NCBI RefSeq assembly: GCF_009831655.1
Contig: NZ_WRPA01000016.1
Coordinates: 39,471 to 103,470, forward strand
DNA: 64,000 bases
Source of the DNA: Shewanella insulae
GTDB lineage: Bacteria > Pseudomonadota > Gammaproteobacteria > Enterobacterales > Shewanellaceae
Reading direction: 5' to 3'
Shown here piece after piece: positions 9,174-17,321 of the stretch. Numbering within the stretch: the stretch's first letter is position 1; the number at the start of each line of letters is the position of its first letter. A model generated the notes under the pieces. The model was given only the letters and a program-made list of their open reading frames with translations, was not told where the DNA came from and ran no database searches. The position numbers and the translations under genes are program-made.

Positions 9174-10090
9174 CGGCAAGTGAAATGCCCCACGGCGGGA
9201 AGATAGCGATCCTGGGCGCGGGCGCCATAGGTCAACTGTTCTACCACCAGCTATCCGCCCACGGACTCGCCCCCGTGCTGATGACAAGAGAGGCAAGCGC
9301 CGGCAGCCAGGCTCTAGAGTTCACCGACCTCAATGGCGAGACAATTAAGCGCCAGGCACAGCTTATCGACAAGTCAGCCCTGGCCAGCTGCGAGCTACTG
9401 ATTGTCTGCGTCAAGGCCTATCAGGTAGAGGAGGCCCTACAGCCTTTACTCGGCGCACTCTCTGCCGATACGCACATATTATTGCTGCACAACGGCCTGG
9501 GCCCACACCTCGCCATCGCGCCTCATCTTGCCGGTCGCGGCCTAAGCCTGGGCACCACCTCCCAGGGCGCCCTGAAACTGGGCAGATGGCAGATCAAACA
9601 AACCGGCGCAGGTCTGACGCAACTTGGTCATGGCCTGGGACCAAGACTTACAGAGAGTCTACGCCAGGCACTACTTGAGGCCATCGACGACAGCGAGTGG
9701 TGCGAGCCTATCCTACCCATGCTGTGGCAGAAACTCGCCATCAACATCGCCATCAATCCGCTGACCGCCATCAACGGCTGCCGCAACGGCGCCTTGATTG
9801 AAGATCAGTATCGCCCGACGATTCTGGCGCTAATCCAGGAGGTGCTTGCCGTGGCAAACGCCGAGGGAATAGCGCTTGAACAAGATAGGCTAACCGAGCG
9901 CGTCTATCGGGTGATCCAGCTGACCGCCAGCAACTACTCCTCCATGCATCAGGATATCCATCATGGCCGCCAGACTGAGATTGAGGCGATCACCGGCTAC
10001 CTGCTGAGCCGAGCCGCCGTGCGCGGCATAGACACACCGGCCAACGAGGCCATCTACCGCCAGCTGAAGTCCCTAGAGCAGGGCGGTTAA
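9170..10090 (+). CDS. panE: 2-dehydropantoate 2-reductase (ketopantoate reductase)
   Basis: NADPH-dependent reductase of pantothenate/CoA biosynthesis, 306 residues. The N-terminal Rossmann motif GAGAIGQLF is followed by LIVCVKAYQ; the catalytic region reads WQKLAINIAINPLTAINGCRNG (split), with the conserved Lys and Asn; the C-terminal HHGRQTEIEAITGYL is diagnostic of the family. It overlaps the VanZ-like gene by four bases (ATGA), so translation is probably coupled. Confidence 0.92.
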   Translation: MTASEMPHGGKIAILGAGAIGQLFYHQLSAHGLAPVLMTREASAGSQALEFTDLNGETIKRQAQLIDKSALASCELLIVCVKAYQVEEALQPLLGALSADTHILLLHNGLGPHLAIAPHLAGRGLSLGTTSQGALKLGRWQIKQTGAGLTQLGHGLGPRLTESLRQALLEAIDDSEWCEPILPMLWQKLAINIAINPLTAINGCRNGALIEDQYRPTILALIQEVLAVANAEGIALEQDRLTERVYRVIQLTASNYSSMHQDIHHGRQTEIEAITGYLLSRAAVRGIDTPANEAIYRQLKSLEQGG

Positions 10091-10213
10091 GTTCACGTAT
10101 CAGCCCAAACACCAGCCAGCCATTAGCCAGATTTAGGGCAGGACAATTTCTGCCCGCACCTCGACATAAGCGTCTAGAATTACAGTTAAAAGGCGCGAGG
10201 CTCGAGGTAATCG

Positions 10214-11725
10214 ATGAAACGAGAGCAATGGAATTCTAGGGTAGGTTTTATTTTAGCGGCGGTGGGCTCGGCCATCGGCCTGGGCAATATCTGGCGATTC
10301 CCCTACATGGCCTATGACAACGGTGGCGGCGCCTTCTTCATCCCCTACCTGTTTGCCATGATCACCGCCGGCATCCCCTTCATGATAATGGAATTTAGCC
10401 TGGGGCATAAGATAAAGAAAACCTCGCCTCGTATCTTCGCCCAGCTCGGCCATACCCTTGGCTTCAGACTCGAGTGGCTAGGTTGGTTTCAGGTATTTAT
10501 CGCCGCGGTGATCGCCGTCTATTATGTGGCCGTCATAGGCTGGACCCTCTCCTATCTCAGCTTCTCCTTCAGTCAGTCCTGGGGAGAAAACCCCAATGAC
10601 TTCTTTTTTAATCAGTATCTTAAGCTAGGCAACAACTCCCCTTCTCATCTGGGAGAGTTTCAGTTCGGCATAGCCGTCGCCATGAGTACCGCCTGGCTGA
10701 TGACCTTTCTTGCCGTCTTCACCGGCGTGAAGGGCGGGATCGAGCGCGCCAACAAGATCATGATGCCCATGCTGTTCATCATGGTGCTGGTACTAATAGG
10801 TCGCATCCTGTTTCTGCCCGGCGCCCTGTCGGGGTTAAACTATCTGTTCGAGCCCGACTTTAGTCGGCTGCTGGATGCCCAGGTGTGGTCGGCCGCCTAC
10901 GGCCAGATCTTCTTCACCCTCAGTGTCGGCTTCGCCATCATGCTCGCCTATTCCAGCTATCTGCCAACCAAGGCCGACATCAACAACAACGCCTTCATGA
11001 CGGTATTGATCAACTGTGGCTTCTCTATTCTGGCGGGGATTCTAATCTTCGGTGTGCTGGGCTATATGGCCGAAGAGCAGATGAAGCCCCTGACCGAGGT
11101 GGTCAGCTCAGGCATAGGCCTGGCATTTGTCACCATACCCACGGCCATCAACCTGATGCCGGCACCCTATATACTCGGCCCCCTCTTCTTTATCGCGCTG
11201 ACGATAGCTGGTTTAAGCTCACACATCTCCATCATAGAGGCGGTCACCAGTGCCGTTATCGATAAGTTTCACGTGCGCCGCAAACCCGCCGCCGTGCTGG
11301 TATGTAGCATGGGATATCTGGTCTCCATGGCCTTTGCCACCAACGGCGGCCTACTGCTATTGGATCTGGTGGACTACTTCATCAACAACATCGCCCTACT
11401 GATGAGTTGCCTGCTGGAACTGGTGATCATCTCCTGGCTACTCAAGGTCACTGTGATTCATCAACACGCAAACGAGCATTCAGAATTTAGGGTCGGCGGT
11501 TGGTTCGTGGTCTGCCTGCGCTTCATCAGCCCGGTCATTCTGGCCACCATTTTGGCGAAAAATCTCTATAACACCTTAGTCAATGGCTATGGCGATTATC
11601 CTATGGCCGATCAGCTGATCTTAGGTTGGGGTCTGCTGGGCACCATGCTCTTCTTCGCGGTGCTGATCAACTTCACCAGCAAGTCGCCTGGCTATCCAGA
11701 CAGACACTCGGGAGGTAAAACATGA
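10214..11725 (+). CDS. NSS-family sodium-dependent amino acid transporter
   Basis: An inner-membrane Na+-coupled symporter of the neurotransmitter:sodium symporter family, 503 residues with 11-12 membrane segments. The TM1 sodium/substrate motif AAVGSAIGLGNIWRFPYMAY, the following NGGGAFFIPYL, and the TM6-8 region (GQIFFTLSVGFAIMLAYSSY) are strongly conserved. The substrate is probably an amino acid; the presence of a MetS-type small subunit gene immediately downstream points to the methionine/alanine (MetP) type, which is inference. Its stop overlaps the small subunit start by four bases. Confidence 0.9.
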   Translation: MKREQWNSRVGFILAAVGSAIGLGNIWRFPYMAYDNGGGAFFIPYLFAMITAGIPFMIMEFSLGHKIKKTSPRIFAQLGHTLGFRLEWLGWFQVFIAAVIAVYYVAVIGWTLSYLSFSFSQSWGENPNDFFFNQYLKLGNNSPSHLGEFQFGIAVAMSTAWLMTFLAVFTGVKGGIERANKIMMPMLFIMVLVLIGRILFLPGALSGLNYLFEPDFSRLLDAQVWSAAYGQIFFTLSVGFAIMLAYSSYLPTKADINNNAFMTVLINCGFSILAGILIFGVLGYMAEEQMKPLTEVVSSGIGLAFVTIPTAINLMPAPYILGPLFFIALTIAGLSSHISIIEAVTSAVIDKFHVRRKPAAVLVCSMGYLVSMAFATNGGLLLLDLVDYFINNIALLMSCLLELVIISWLLKVTVIHQHANEHSEFRVGGWFVVCLRFISPVILATILAKNLYNTLVNGYGDYPMADQLILGWGLLGTMLFFAVLINFTSKSPGYPDRHSGGKT

Positions 11726-11838
11726 GTAGCAGCGCCCTTATCATGATGCTGTTTGCCCTGACATTGACCTGGGGCGGCGCCGCCCTCTGTATCGCCATCG
11801 CCATCAAGCGCAAGCAGAGAGATGAGGCCGACGATTAG
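11722..11838 (+). CDS. MetS-family NSS transporter small subunit
   Basis: A 38-residue single-pass membrane protein: a hydrophobic span (ALIMMLFALTLTWGGAALCIAIAI in two parts) followed by the basic and acidic tail KRKQRDEADD. A GGAGG site lies at 11711-11715 inside the end of the transporter gene, and the ATG overlaps its stop (ATGA), so the two are translationally coupled. In Corynebacterium glutamicum the small MetS subunit is needed for MetP transport; this gene looks like the same type. It is easily missed because of its length. Confidence 0.8.
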   Translation: MSSSALIMMLFALTLTWGGAALCIAIAIKRKQRDEADD

Positions 11839-11883
11839 TCGGCCCCATCCCCCAAGCCATCACGGCCAGCCCTGCTATGACAG

Positions 11884-12768
11884 TCAGCCGAGCTGACCTA
11901 TCTGTTGTAGGCTAAAGGCGGTCAAAGGGTCTATATCCTTGACCAGCTCTTCAATCTTGATGATCGCCTCGAGTGAGCCGCTATCTTTACGGTAAGAGAG
12001 ATAGATGGGACGATTCCAGGGCTCTACATCCTCGACACGATGGAGCTGCTTGGACTGCAGAAAAGGCTCGACGATCGACAGCGGCAGATAGGCCGATCCC
12101 GCCTTATCCAAGATGAAATCTAGGGCGATACGCCCAGTAGAGGTACGCAGATAAGGTGGCGGCATACGATAATGTCGCTCGGCGTGCTCCGAGGCGAATC
12201 GCGTCCCCCAATCCACATAAACATATTTGTCGCTCAGCGCCTGTGCCTGATCGCAGGGCTGGGTCGATACCAACACAAGAATGAGATCGGCCACCTGCTT
12301 ACACACCAACTCCTCCGACTTAAGCGGATCGAAGGCGAAGGCCATGTCTAGGGTGCGCTCCAGCAAGTTACGGTTTAACTGCTCACGACTGAGGGCTTCG
12401 GCCTGGAAGCCGTAGCCGCCGAAGGCGTCGGTCACCTTACTCAAACAATGCTGAAGATAGGCATCCCAGATATTAGGGGTTCCCGCCATGGTCAACTGCA
12501 ACGCCTTGTGGCTGCTCAGGGCCAACTCGTTCTTCGCCTGCTCTAGCGTACTCACCATCACCTCGGCATAGGACACCAGACGCTCACCCGAGGTAGTGAG
12601 TTGAATGCTGTTGCGATTACGCACAAACAGGGCGGAATCGAAGAAGGACTCCAACTGCTTGATGCGGGCGCTAACGGCCGCCTGGGTGATATAGAGGTTC
12701 TCTGCCGCACGGCCGAAATGCCGGGTTCTGGCCACCTCTAAAAAAGTCTTAAATACTTTGACGTCCAT
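11884..12768 (-). CDS. hdfR: LysR-type regulator, HdfR-like
   Basis: A 294-residue LysR-family DNA-binding regulator. The winged helix-turn-helix (residues 1-60) reads VFKTFLEVARTRHFGRAAENL then YITQAAVSARIKQLE, very close to E. coli HdfR, a repressor of the flagellar master operon. The effector domain follows (residues ~90-290). The ATG at 12768 is preceded by GAGG and matches the family; an upstream extension to 12855 is rejected. It is divergent from maoP, exactly as hdfR (yifA) and maoP (yifE) are in E. coli, which strengthens the assignment. What it regulates here is unknown. Confidence 0.85.
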   Translation of the reverse strand: MDVKVFKTFLEVARTRHFGRAAENLYITQAAVSARIKQLESFFDSALFVRNRNSIQLTTSGERLVSYAEVMVSTLEQAKNELALSSHKALQLTMAGTPNIWDAYLQHCLSKVTDAFGGYGFQAEALSREQLNRNLLERTLDMAFAFDPLKSEELVCKQVADLILVLVSTQPCDQAQALSDKYVYVDWGTRFASEHAERHYRMPPPYLRTSTGRIALDFILDKAGSAYLPLSIVEPFLQSKQLHRVEDVEPWNRPIYLSYRKDSGSLEAIIKIEELVKDIDPLTAFSLQQIGQLG

Positions 12769-12920
12769 TTTAGCCTCTCGGTCAATTTCACCGAGAGAAT
12801 AACAACTAATCCTAATGGTGACGATAAAAAAGTTTTGTTTCTCTTTTGGCGACAAAAATCATAATTTCGCGATCGAAAAACCCTGTAGTTACAGCGTTGC
12901 TATCACAGTGAGAGGTTGTT

Positions 12921-13280
12921 ATGTCAGAAGAGTCATTTCGTTTTGGTCAGAAGCGTTTTTTTGATGACAAAAACTTTCCCCGCGGCTTCAGCAAATCCGG
13001 AGAGTTCACCTTGTCTGAAGCTGAATTGTTAAGCCTATATGGCGACACTATGCAGGCCTTTGAAGCAGGCGCTCTAGAGCCTGAAACTGCAGAGGAAAAA
13101 CACTTTGTTAAGGTACTGAAACACCCCAACAAAGCCAATACCAAGCTTGAACATGTATGGTTGAAATACACCAAGCTTACCCGCGAACCAAAAAAGTTCC
13201 ACACCCTAAACAGCACGAGTAACAAGCGTGTTGAACAGTATGAGTATGTGGAATCTCCCCCAGAAGATGAGGTTGCTTAA
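12921..13280 (+). CDS. maoP: MaoP (YifE, DUF413) macrodomain Ori organisation protein
   Basis: A 119-residue basic protein of the DUF413/MaoP family, recognisable by RFGQKRFFDDKNFPRGFSKS (split) and LWxKY-like VWLKYTKL. In E. coli MaoP, with the nearby site maoS, constrains DNA mobility in the Ori macrodomain. An AGAGG site precedes the ATG. Divergent placement from the HdfR-like gene is conserved with E. coli. Here the stop is only 3 bp from the ATP-grasp ligase start, so maoP is the first gene of a three-gene operon. Whether a maoS-like site lies in the 12769-12920 intergenic region cannot be judged by eye. Confidence 0.88.
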   Translation: MSEESFRFGQKRFFDDKNFPRGFSKSGEFTLSEAELLSLYGDTMQAFEAGALEPETAEEKHFVKVLKHPNKANTKLEHVWLKYTKLTREPKKFHTLNSTSNKRVEQYEYVESPPEDEVA

Positions 13281-13283
13281 AGA

Positions 13284-14318
13284 ATGCACATCTGCTTTTT
13301 GATGTACCCGTGGGAGCGTATCGATCCTGAAAGCGATACCACCCTGAGATTAGTTCATGAGTGCGCGCAGCGTGGTCATACCGTTGCCATCACCACCACC
13401 AGTGGGCTCACCATTCGTGACAGTAGCGTCTACGGGTTTTGTCAAATCATCAAGAAGGGGATGAAGATATCGGACAACATTCCCCGCTTTTACCGCACAG
13501 CCGAATTCCATAAGGCGCGTCTGCCCATGGCCGGCTTCGACTGCATCTTCATGCGTGCCAATCCGCCGCTGGATAACCTGGCGCTCAACTTCCTGGATTC
13601 GGTCAAGGGCGATACCCTGATCATCAACGATCTCGAAGGTCTCAGGGTCGCCAACAACAAGCTCTACACTGCCAGCATGAGCGGCGCAGCGAGCCGCTAC
13701 ATACCCACCACCCATGTGTCGAAGAACCGCGACTACCTGCAACGTGTACTGGAAGAGAGCGACAGCGACAAGATGATCCTCAAGCCGCTAAATGGCTTCG
13801 GCGGTCATGGCGTTATCGTGATCGAAAAGAGCGCGCGCCAAAACTTCAGCTCGCTACTGGACTTCTATATCGGCACGGATGAGCAAAGCAACTATGTGAT
13901 CCTGCAAGATTATATCGAGGGTGCCGAGGAAGGCGACAAGCGCATCCTGATGCTCAACGGCGAGCCTATTGGCGCCATGCGCCGCGTCCCAGCCAACGGC
14001 GAGTTCAGATCTAACGTCCATGCAGGCGGCAGCGTGGTCAGACACACAATCACACGTGAAGAGCGCGAGCTATGCGCCGCCATCGGTCCTAAGCTGGTGC
14101 GCGACGGCCTTTACTTCACAGGTCTGGATGTGATCGGCAACAAGCTGGTCGAGGTCAATGTCCTCAGCCCAGGTGGCATCACGCGTATCAACAAACTCAA
14201 CAGGGTCCGCCTGCAGAAGCAGGTGATCGATTTTGCCGAAAACATCATCAACTCCAAAGAGCTATTGATGCAACGTAAGAGTGCATATCGTCAAGCGGTA
14301 GAAAATGCAAACCTATAG
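13284..14318 (+). CDS. ATP-grasp ligase, glutathione-synthetase-like paralogue
   Basis: A 344-residue enzyme with the GshB architecture: an N-terminal substrate domain (residues 1-120, FMRANPPLDN), then an ATP-grasp fold. Visible ATP-grasp elements are ILKPLNGFGGHGV (165-177, Lys plus glycine-rich loop), LQDYIEGAEEGDKRIL (207-222) and EVNVLSPGGITR (290-301, metal-binding Glu/Asn). The family forms amide bonds with ATP and an acyl-phosphate intermediate. Its context (maoP 3 bp upstream; QEGLA-peptidase fusion overlapping by 14 bp downstream) differs from biosynthetic gshB, so it may ligate an amino acid or peptide to another acceptor. That role is inference; a true glutathione synthetase is the alternative. 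Confidence 0.82.
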   Translation: MHICFLMYPWERIDPESDTTLRLVHECAQRGHTVAITTTSGLTIRDSSVYGFCQIIKKGMKISDNIPRFYRTAEFHKARLPMAGFDCIFMRANPPLDNLALNFLDSVKGDTLIINDLEGLRVANNKLYTASMSGAASRYIPTTHVSKNRDYLQRVLEESDSDKMILKPLNGFGGHGVIVIEKSARQNFSSLLDFYIGTDEQSNYVILQDYIEGAEEGDKRILMLNGEPIGAMRRVPANGEFRSNVHAGGSVVRHTITREERELCAAIGPKLVRDGLYFTGLDVIGNKLVEVNVLSPGGITRINKLNRVRLQKQVIDFAENIINSKELLMQRKSAYRQAVENANL

Positions 14319-16296
14319 TCTCGACCAGATGATCTCCCTGATTAAACGCGGGGAGACATTCTCAGGCCTGCTGGCCTCCTCCGGCTGTGTGATCACCATC
14401 CAAGAGTATCTGCCCGTCGTGTGCACCGCGATCCACGCGGGGCACAACCTGCGCCCTGAGCTGATAAAACTATGTCAGCTGAGCGCCGAGGAACGTTATT
14501 TCGAGGAAGATCCCTTCACCGACGAGGTGATCGCCTCGCAGCCGATCACCCTGGCGGGCTGCGATTCGCGCTTCGAGTACGATCTCAATCGCCCCAAGAG
14601 CCTGAGCACCTATTACAAGTCCGCCTGGATGAAGCAGGTTTGGCGTAAACCCTTAAGCGCAAAGCAGCGCGCCATCAGCCACGCCAAACACCAGGATTTC
14701 TATCGACTCTACGAGGCGCTGATCGCCAAGTTGGAGAGCCTGTTCGGCATGGTGATAGTGTTTGACCTGCACTCCTACAACTACAAGCGTATCGAGAAGA
14801 CGACACCCGTATTTAACATAGGCACCGCGCAGATCGACATGGAGCGCTGGGGCAGCGTGGTCCACAAGTTCAAGCGTGAGCTCAAGCGCATCACCCTGCC
14901 CAACGTGGAGGTGGACGCCGAACTGGATCTGGCCTTCGAGGGCCGCGGCTACCTGATCGCCCACACCAACGCCCGCTTCGATCGCACCTTAGTGCTGCCG
15001 ACTGAGATCAAGAAGGTGTTCATGGATGAATTGACCGGCGAGGTCTACCCCATAGTGCTGGACGATCTCAAGCTGGGACTGAAGAACGCCTTTAGCGCCA
15101 CCAGCGCCTACTTCCAGCGTAAGCTCAATCGCCAGAGCAAGACCCGCCGCGCCGACATGCTCAGCAGCGCCATCGAGCCCGAAGTCCTGGAGATAGACGC
15201 CGCCCTGTTCCGCCTGGCCCAGAAGGTCGACACCTTAAAGTATGTCAACCCGACCAACCTGGCGGCCGAGCGGCGACGCTTTATGAAGGCGCCGAGTCGC
15301 TTTAAGCCGAATTTCGCCTACCGCCAACTGCCCATAGATGCCAACGAGTTCAAGTATCGCCTCTATCGTCTGCCCATAGACAATATTGCCGACCCCGGGC
15401 TCAAGCAACTCTACAAAGATATCGTTAACAAGCTGGGCGAACAGATAGACCTCTTGACCAGTGTCGGTCAGGAGGGCTTCGTCTACAACTCGCTGCGTTA
15501 TCATGGTCGGCCGGATCAAAGCGCCATCGGCAATGCCAGGTTTCTGCTGTACGCCAAGGAGATCCCCGAAGAGAAAGGGGAGAGCCTGGACGCCCAGCAG
15601 GTATGCGAAATGATGAAGCTGAGCGCCGACCAGTGGCAGATGCGCTGCAAGATTAGTCTCAGCGGGGCCATAGTCGCCCGCGCCATGGTCAGCTCAAACC
15701 CGGCGCAGCTGGCGATCAGCAGCCATGCCAAGTTCCATGAGAGCGAGGTACAGCGATTGATCCAGCACGAGCTTGGGGTCCACATGGCTACCACGCTCAA
15801 CGCCAAGCAACAGTCGCTCAAGGTATTGCGTCTGGGCCTTCCCGGCTCGACCTATACCCAGGAAGGCCTGGCGATCCTGGCCGAGCTCAAGGCGGGCTTC
15901 ATGGCTCACTCGCGCCTCAATACCCTGGCCGCGCGCGTGCTGGCGGTAGATTCTATGCTCAAGGAGCAGGATTTCTATCTCACCTACAGTTATCTTATCG
16001 ATGAGCTGGATTTGGACAAGGAGGATGCCTTCGTGACCACGGCTCGCGTCTATCGCGGCGGTGGTTTCACCAAAGATCACCTCTACCTGAGTGGCTTCCT
16101 GGAGACGTTGCATCTGTCTCGTACTCGCAGCCTGGACAACCTGCTCGTGGGTAAGGCCAGCCTGCAGTACCTAGACCTACTCGATGAACTGGTGCAGCGC
16201 GACTGGCTTATCCCGCCTAAGTTTAACGTCTTCCCGGCCAGTAACTTAGAGGATAGCCCTAACCTCAACTATCTTATTGAGAGCCTGCGCAGCTAA
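14305..16296 (+). CDS. Fused N-formylglutamate amidohydrolase-like / QEGLA (DUF1704) putative zinc carboxypeptidase
   Basis: A 663-residue two-domain protein. Residues ~1-270 resemble N-formylglutamate amidohydrolase (IHAGH at 43-47, SRFEYDLNR at 88-96, DLHSYN at 154-159). Residues ~290-660 are the DUF1704 'flavohemoglobin expression-modulating QEGLA motif' domain with HELGVH (488-493) and TQEGLA (518-523). The HExxxH plus downstream Glu matches the zinc site of the MATCAP/KIAA0895L tyrosine carboxypeptidases, to which DUF1704 is related. No signal peptide is seen, so it is cytoplasmic. The start overlaps the ATP-grasp gene by 14 bp. Predicted to hydrolyse C-terminal or N-acyl amide bonds; the substrate is unknown. 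Confidence 0.85.
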   Translation: MQTYSLDQMISLIKRGETFSGLLASSGCVITIQEYLPVVCTAIHAGHNLRPELIKLCQLSAEERYFEEDPFTDEVIASQPITLAGCDSRFEYDLNRPKSLSTYYKSAWMKQVWRKPLSAKQRAISHAKHQDFYRLYEALIAKLESLFGMVIVFDLHSYNYKRIEKTTPVFNIGTAQIDMERWGSVVHKFKRELKRITLPNVEVDAELDLAFEGRGYLIAHTNARFDRTLVLPTEIKKVFMDELTGEVYPIVLDDLKLGLKNAFSATSAYFQRKLNRQSKTRRADMLSSAIEPEVLEIDAALFRLAQKVDTLKYVNPTNLAAERRRFMKAPSRFKPNFAYRQLPIDANEFKYRLYRLPIDNIADPGLKQLYKDIVNKLGEQIDLLTSVGQEGFVYNSLRYHGRPDQSAIGNARFLLYAKEIPEEKGESLDAQQVCEMMKLSADQWQMRCKISLSGAIVARAMVSSNPAQLAISSHAKFHESEVQRLIQHELGVHMATTLNAKQQSLKVLRLGLPGSTYTQEGLAILAELKAGFMAHSRLNTLAARVLAVDSMLKEQDFYLTYSYLIDELDLDKEDAFVTTARVYRGGGFTKDHLYLSGFLETLHLSRTRSLDNLLVGKASLQYLDLLDELVQRDWLIPPKFNVFPASNLEDSPNLNYLIESLRS

Positions 16297-16317
16297 GCTA
16301 ATGGGTATTCGGTCACT

Positions 16318-16348
16318 CGTCATGGCAGGGTAACTTGCTGCCATGACG
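16318..16348. other. 11-bp perfect hairpin after the QEGLA gene
   Basis: CGTCATGGCAG and CTGCCATGACG pair around a 9-nt loop, 21 bp after the stop codon. A short T-run follows only after about 12 nt, so it is a possible terminator or mRNA 3' stabiliser for the maoP operon. Confidence 0.5.
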
Positions 16349-16505
16349 CTTACGTCTGCTTTTCTGTCACGCGCCGACAGGCACTGCGAACAAGTGCAGC
16401 GAAAACCAGCAAGCATCGACGATTGCCGCGCCAAATAAGCAGAGTGTGAAGTCGCAAACTTTGCAACACTTCAGATTTGCCTTAGGCTAGAGCTTTCTCC
16501 CCAAG

Positions 16506-17168
16506 ATGCGCGATTCAATGTTAAAACACCTGTTTCCCCGCAGCCCTAAGGGCACTCTGCTCCTCTATGGCCTGCTACTTACCCTGGTGCTTATCTCGGT
16601 TCACTTCATAGATCGCCAACTGGCGGAGCTGATGCATGCCCAGCAGCTATCCCATCCCGCGCTAAAGCTCTTGAGTAAGACCCCCTTGCTACTGGAGTTT
16701 CTCGCAGGGCTGACCATCTTCGCCTGTGTCAGTGAGCGATTTCGCGCCAGGTTTCAGGCCCTGGCACTGGAACTGGTACTCACCCTAATATTTGCCTTCT
16801 CCATTCGCTGGGTCGCCAAACAGCTCTTTGGCCGCACCTGGCCGGAGAGCTGGATAGCCCTGGACGATGGCCACAATCCCTCCTGGGTCGCCGACCGCAT
16901 CGAGGCGTTTCATCCCTTTGCTCAGGGGCTCGCCTACGACTCCTTCCCTTCGGGACATGCCCTGCTCACCTTCGCCCTGGCCTTCACCTTCTGGCGCCAC
17001 ACACCTAAGTTGATGCCTCTCTGGCTTGCCTGCATGCTCGCCGTCATCACAGGCCAACTGAGCCTTAACTATCACTATCTCGGGGATCTGCTGGCCGGGG
17101 CGAGCTTCGGCCTACTGGCTAGCCAACTAGCGCTGAGTCTGCACAGTTGGCTTAAAAAACGAATGTAA
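16506..17168 (+). CDS. PAP2 (type 2 phosphatidic acid phosphatase) family membrane protein
   Basis: A 220-residue inner-membrane phosphatase with about six hydrophobic segments. The three catalytic motifs are present: KQLFGRTWP (variant of KxxxxxxRP), FPSGH with the catalytic His, and the third motif ending SLNYHYLGDLLAG with His and Asp. Members dephosphorylate undecaprenyl diphosphate, phosphatidic acid or phosphatidylglycerol phosphate; the exact substrate cannot be decided. A second in-frame ATG at 16518 is an alternative start. It appears monocistronic. Confidence 0.87.
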   Translation: MRDSMLKHLFPRSPKGTLLLYGLLLTLVLISVHFIDRQLAELMHAQQLSHPALKLLSKTPLLLEFLAGLTIFACVSERFRARFQALALELVLTLIFAFSIRWVAKQLFGRTWPESWIALDDGHNPSWVADRIEAFHPFAQGLAYDSFPSGHALLTFALAFTFWRHTPKLMPLWLACMLAVITGQLSLNYHYLGDLLAGASFGLLASQLALSLHSWLKKRM

Positions 17169-17321
17169 ATTCGGCCGGGGAGGTCCTGGCGACAAACTGT
17201 GTAAAAAAAACGTTAATCCGCCCTGTATTTATAAGTAAAAAAAGCGTAATTTTAAGGAGATCGCCGCACCTTATACTACTATTGTCTAAGGCCTCAGCCT
17301 TAATTTGAGACGGAAAAAACT

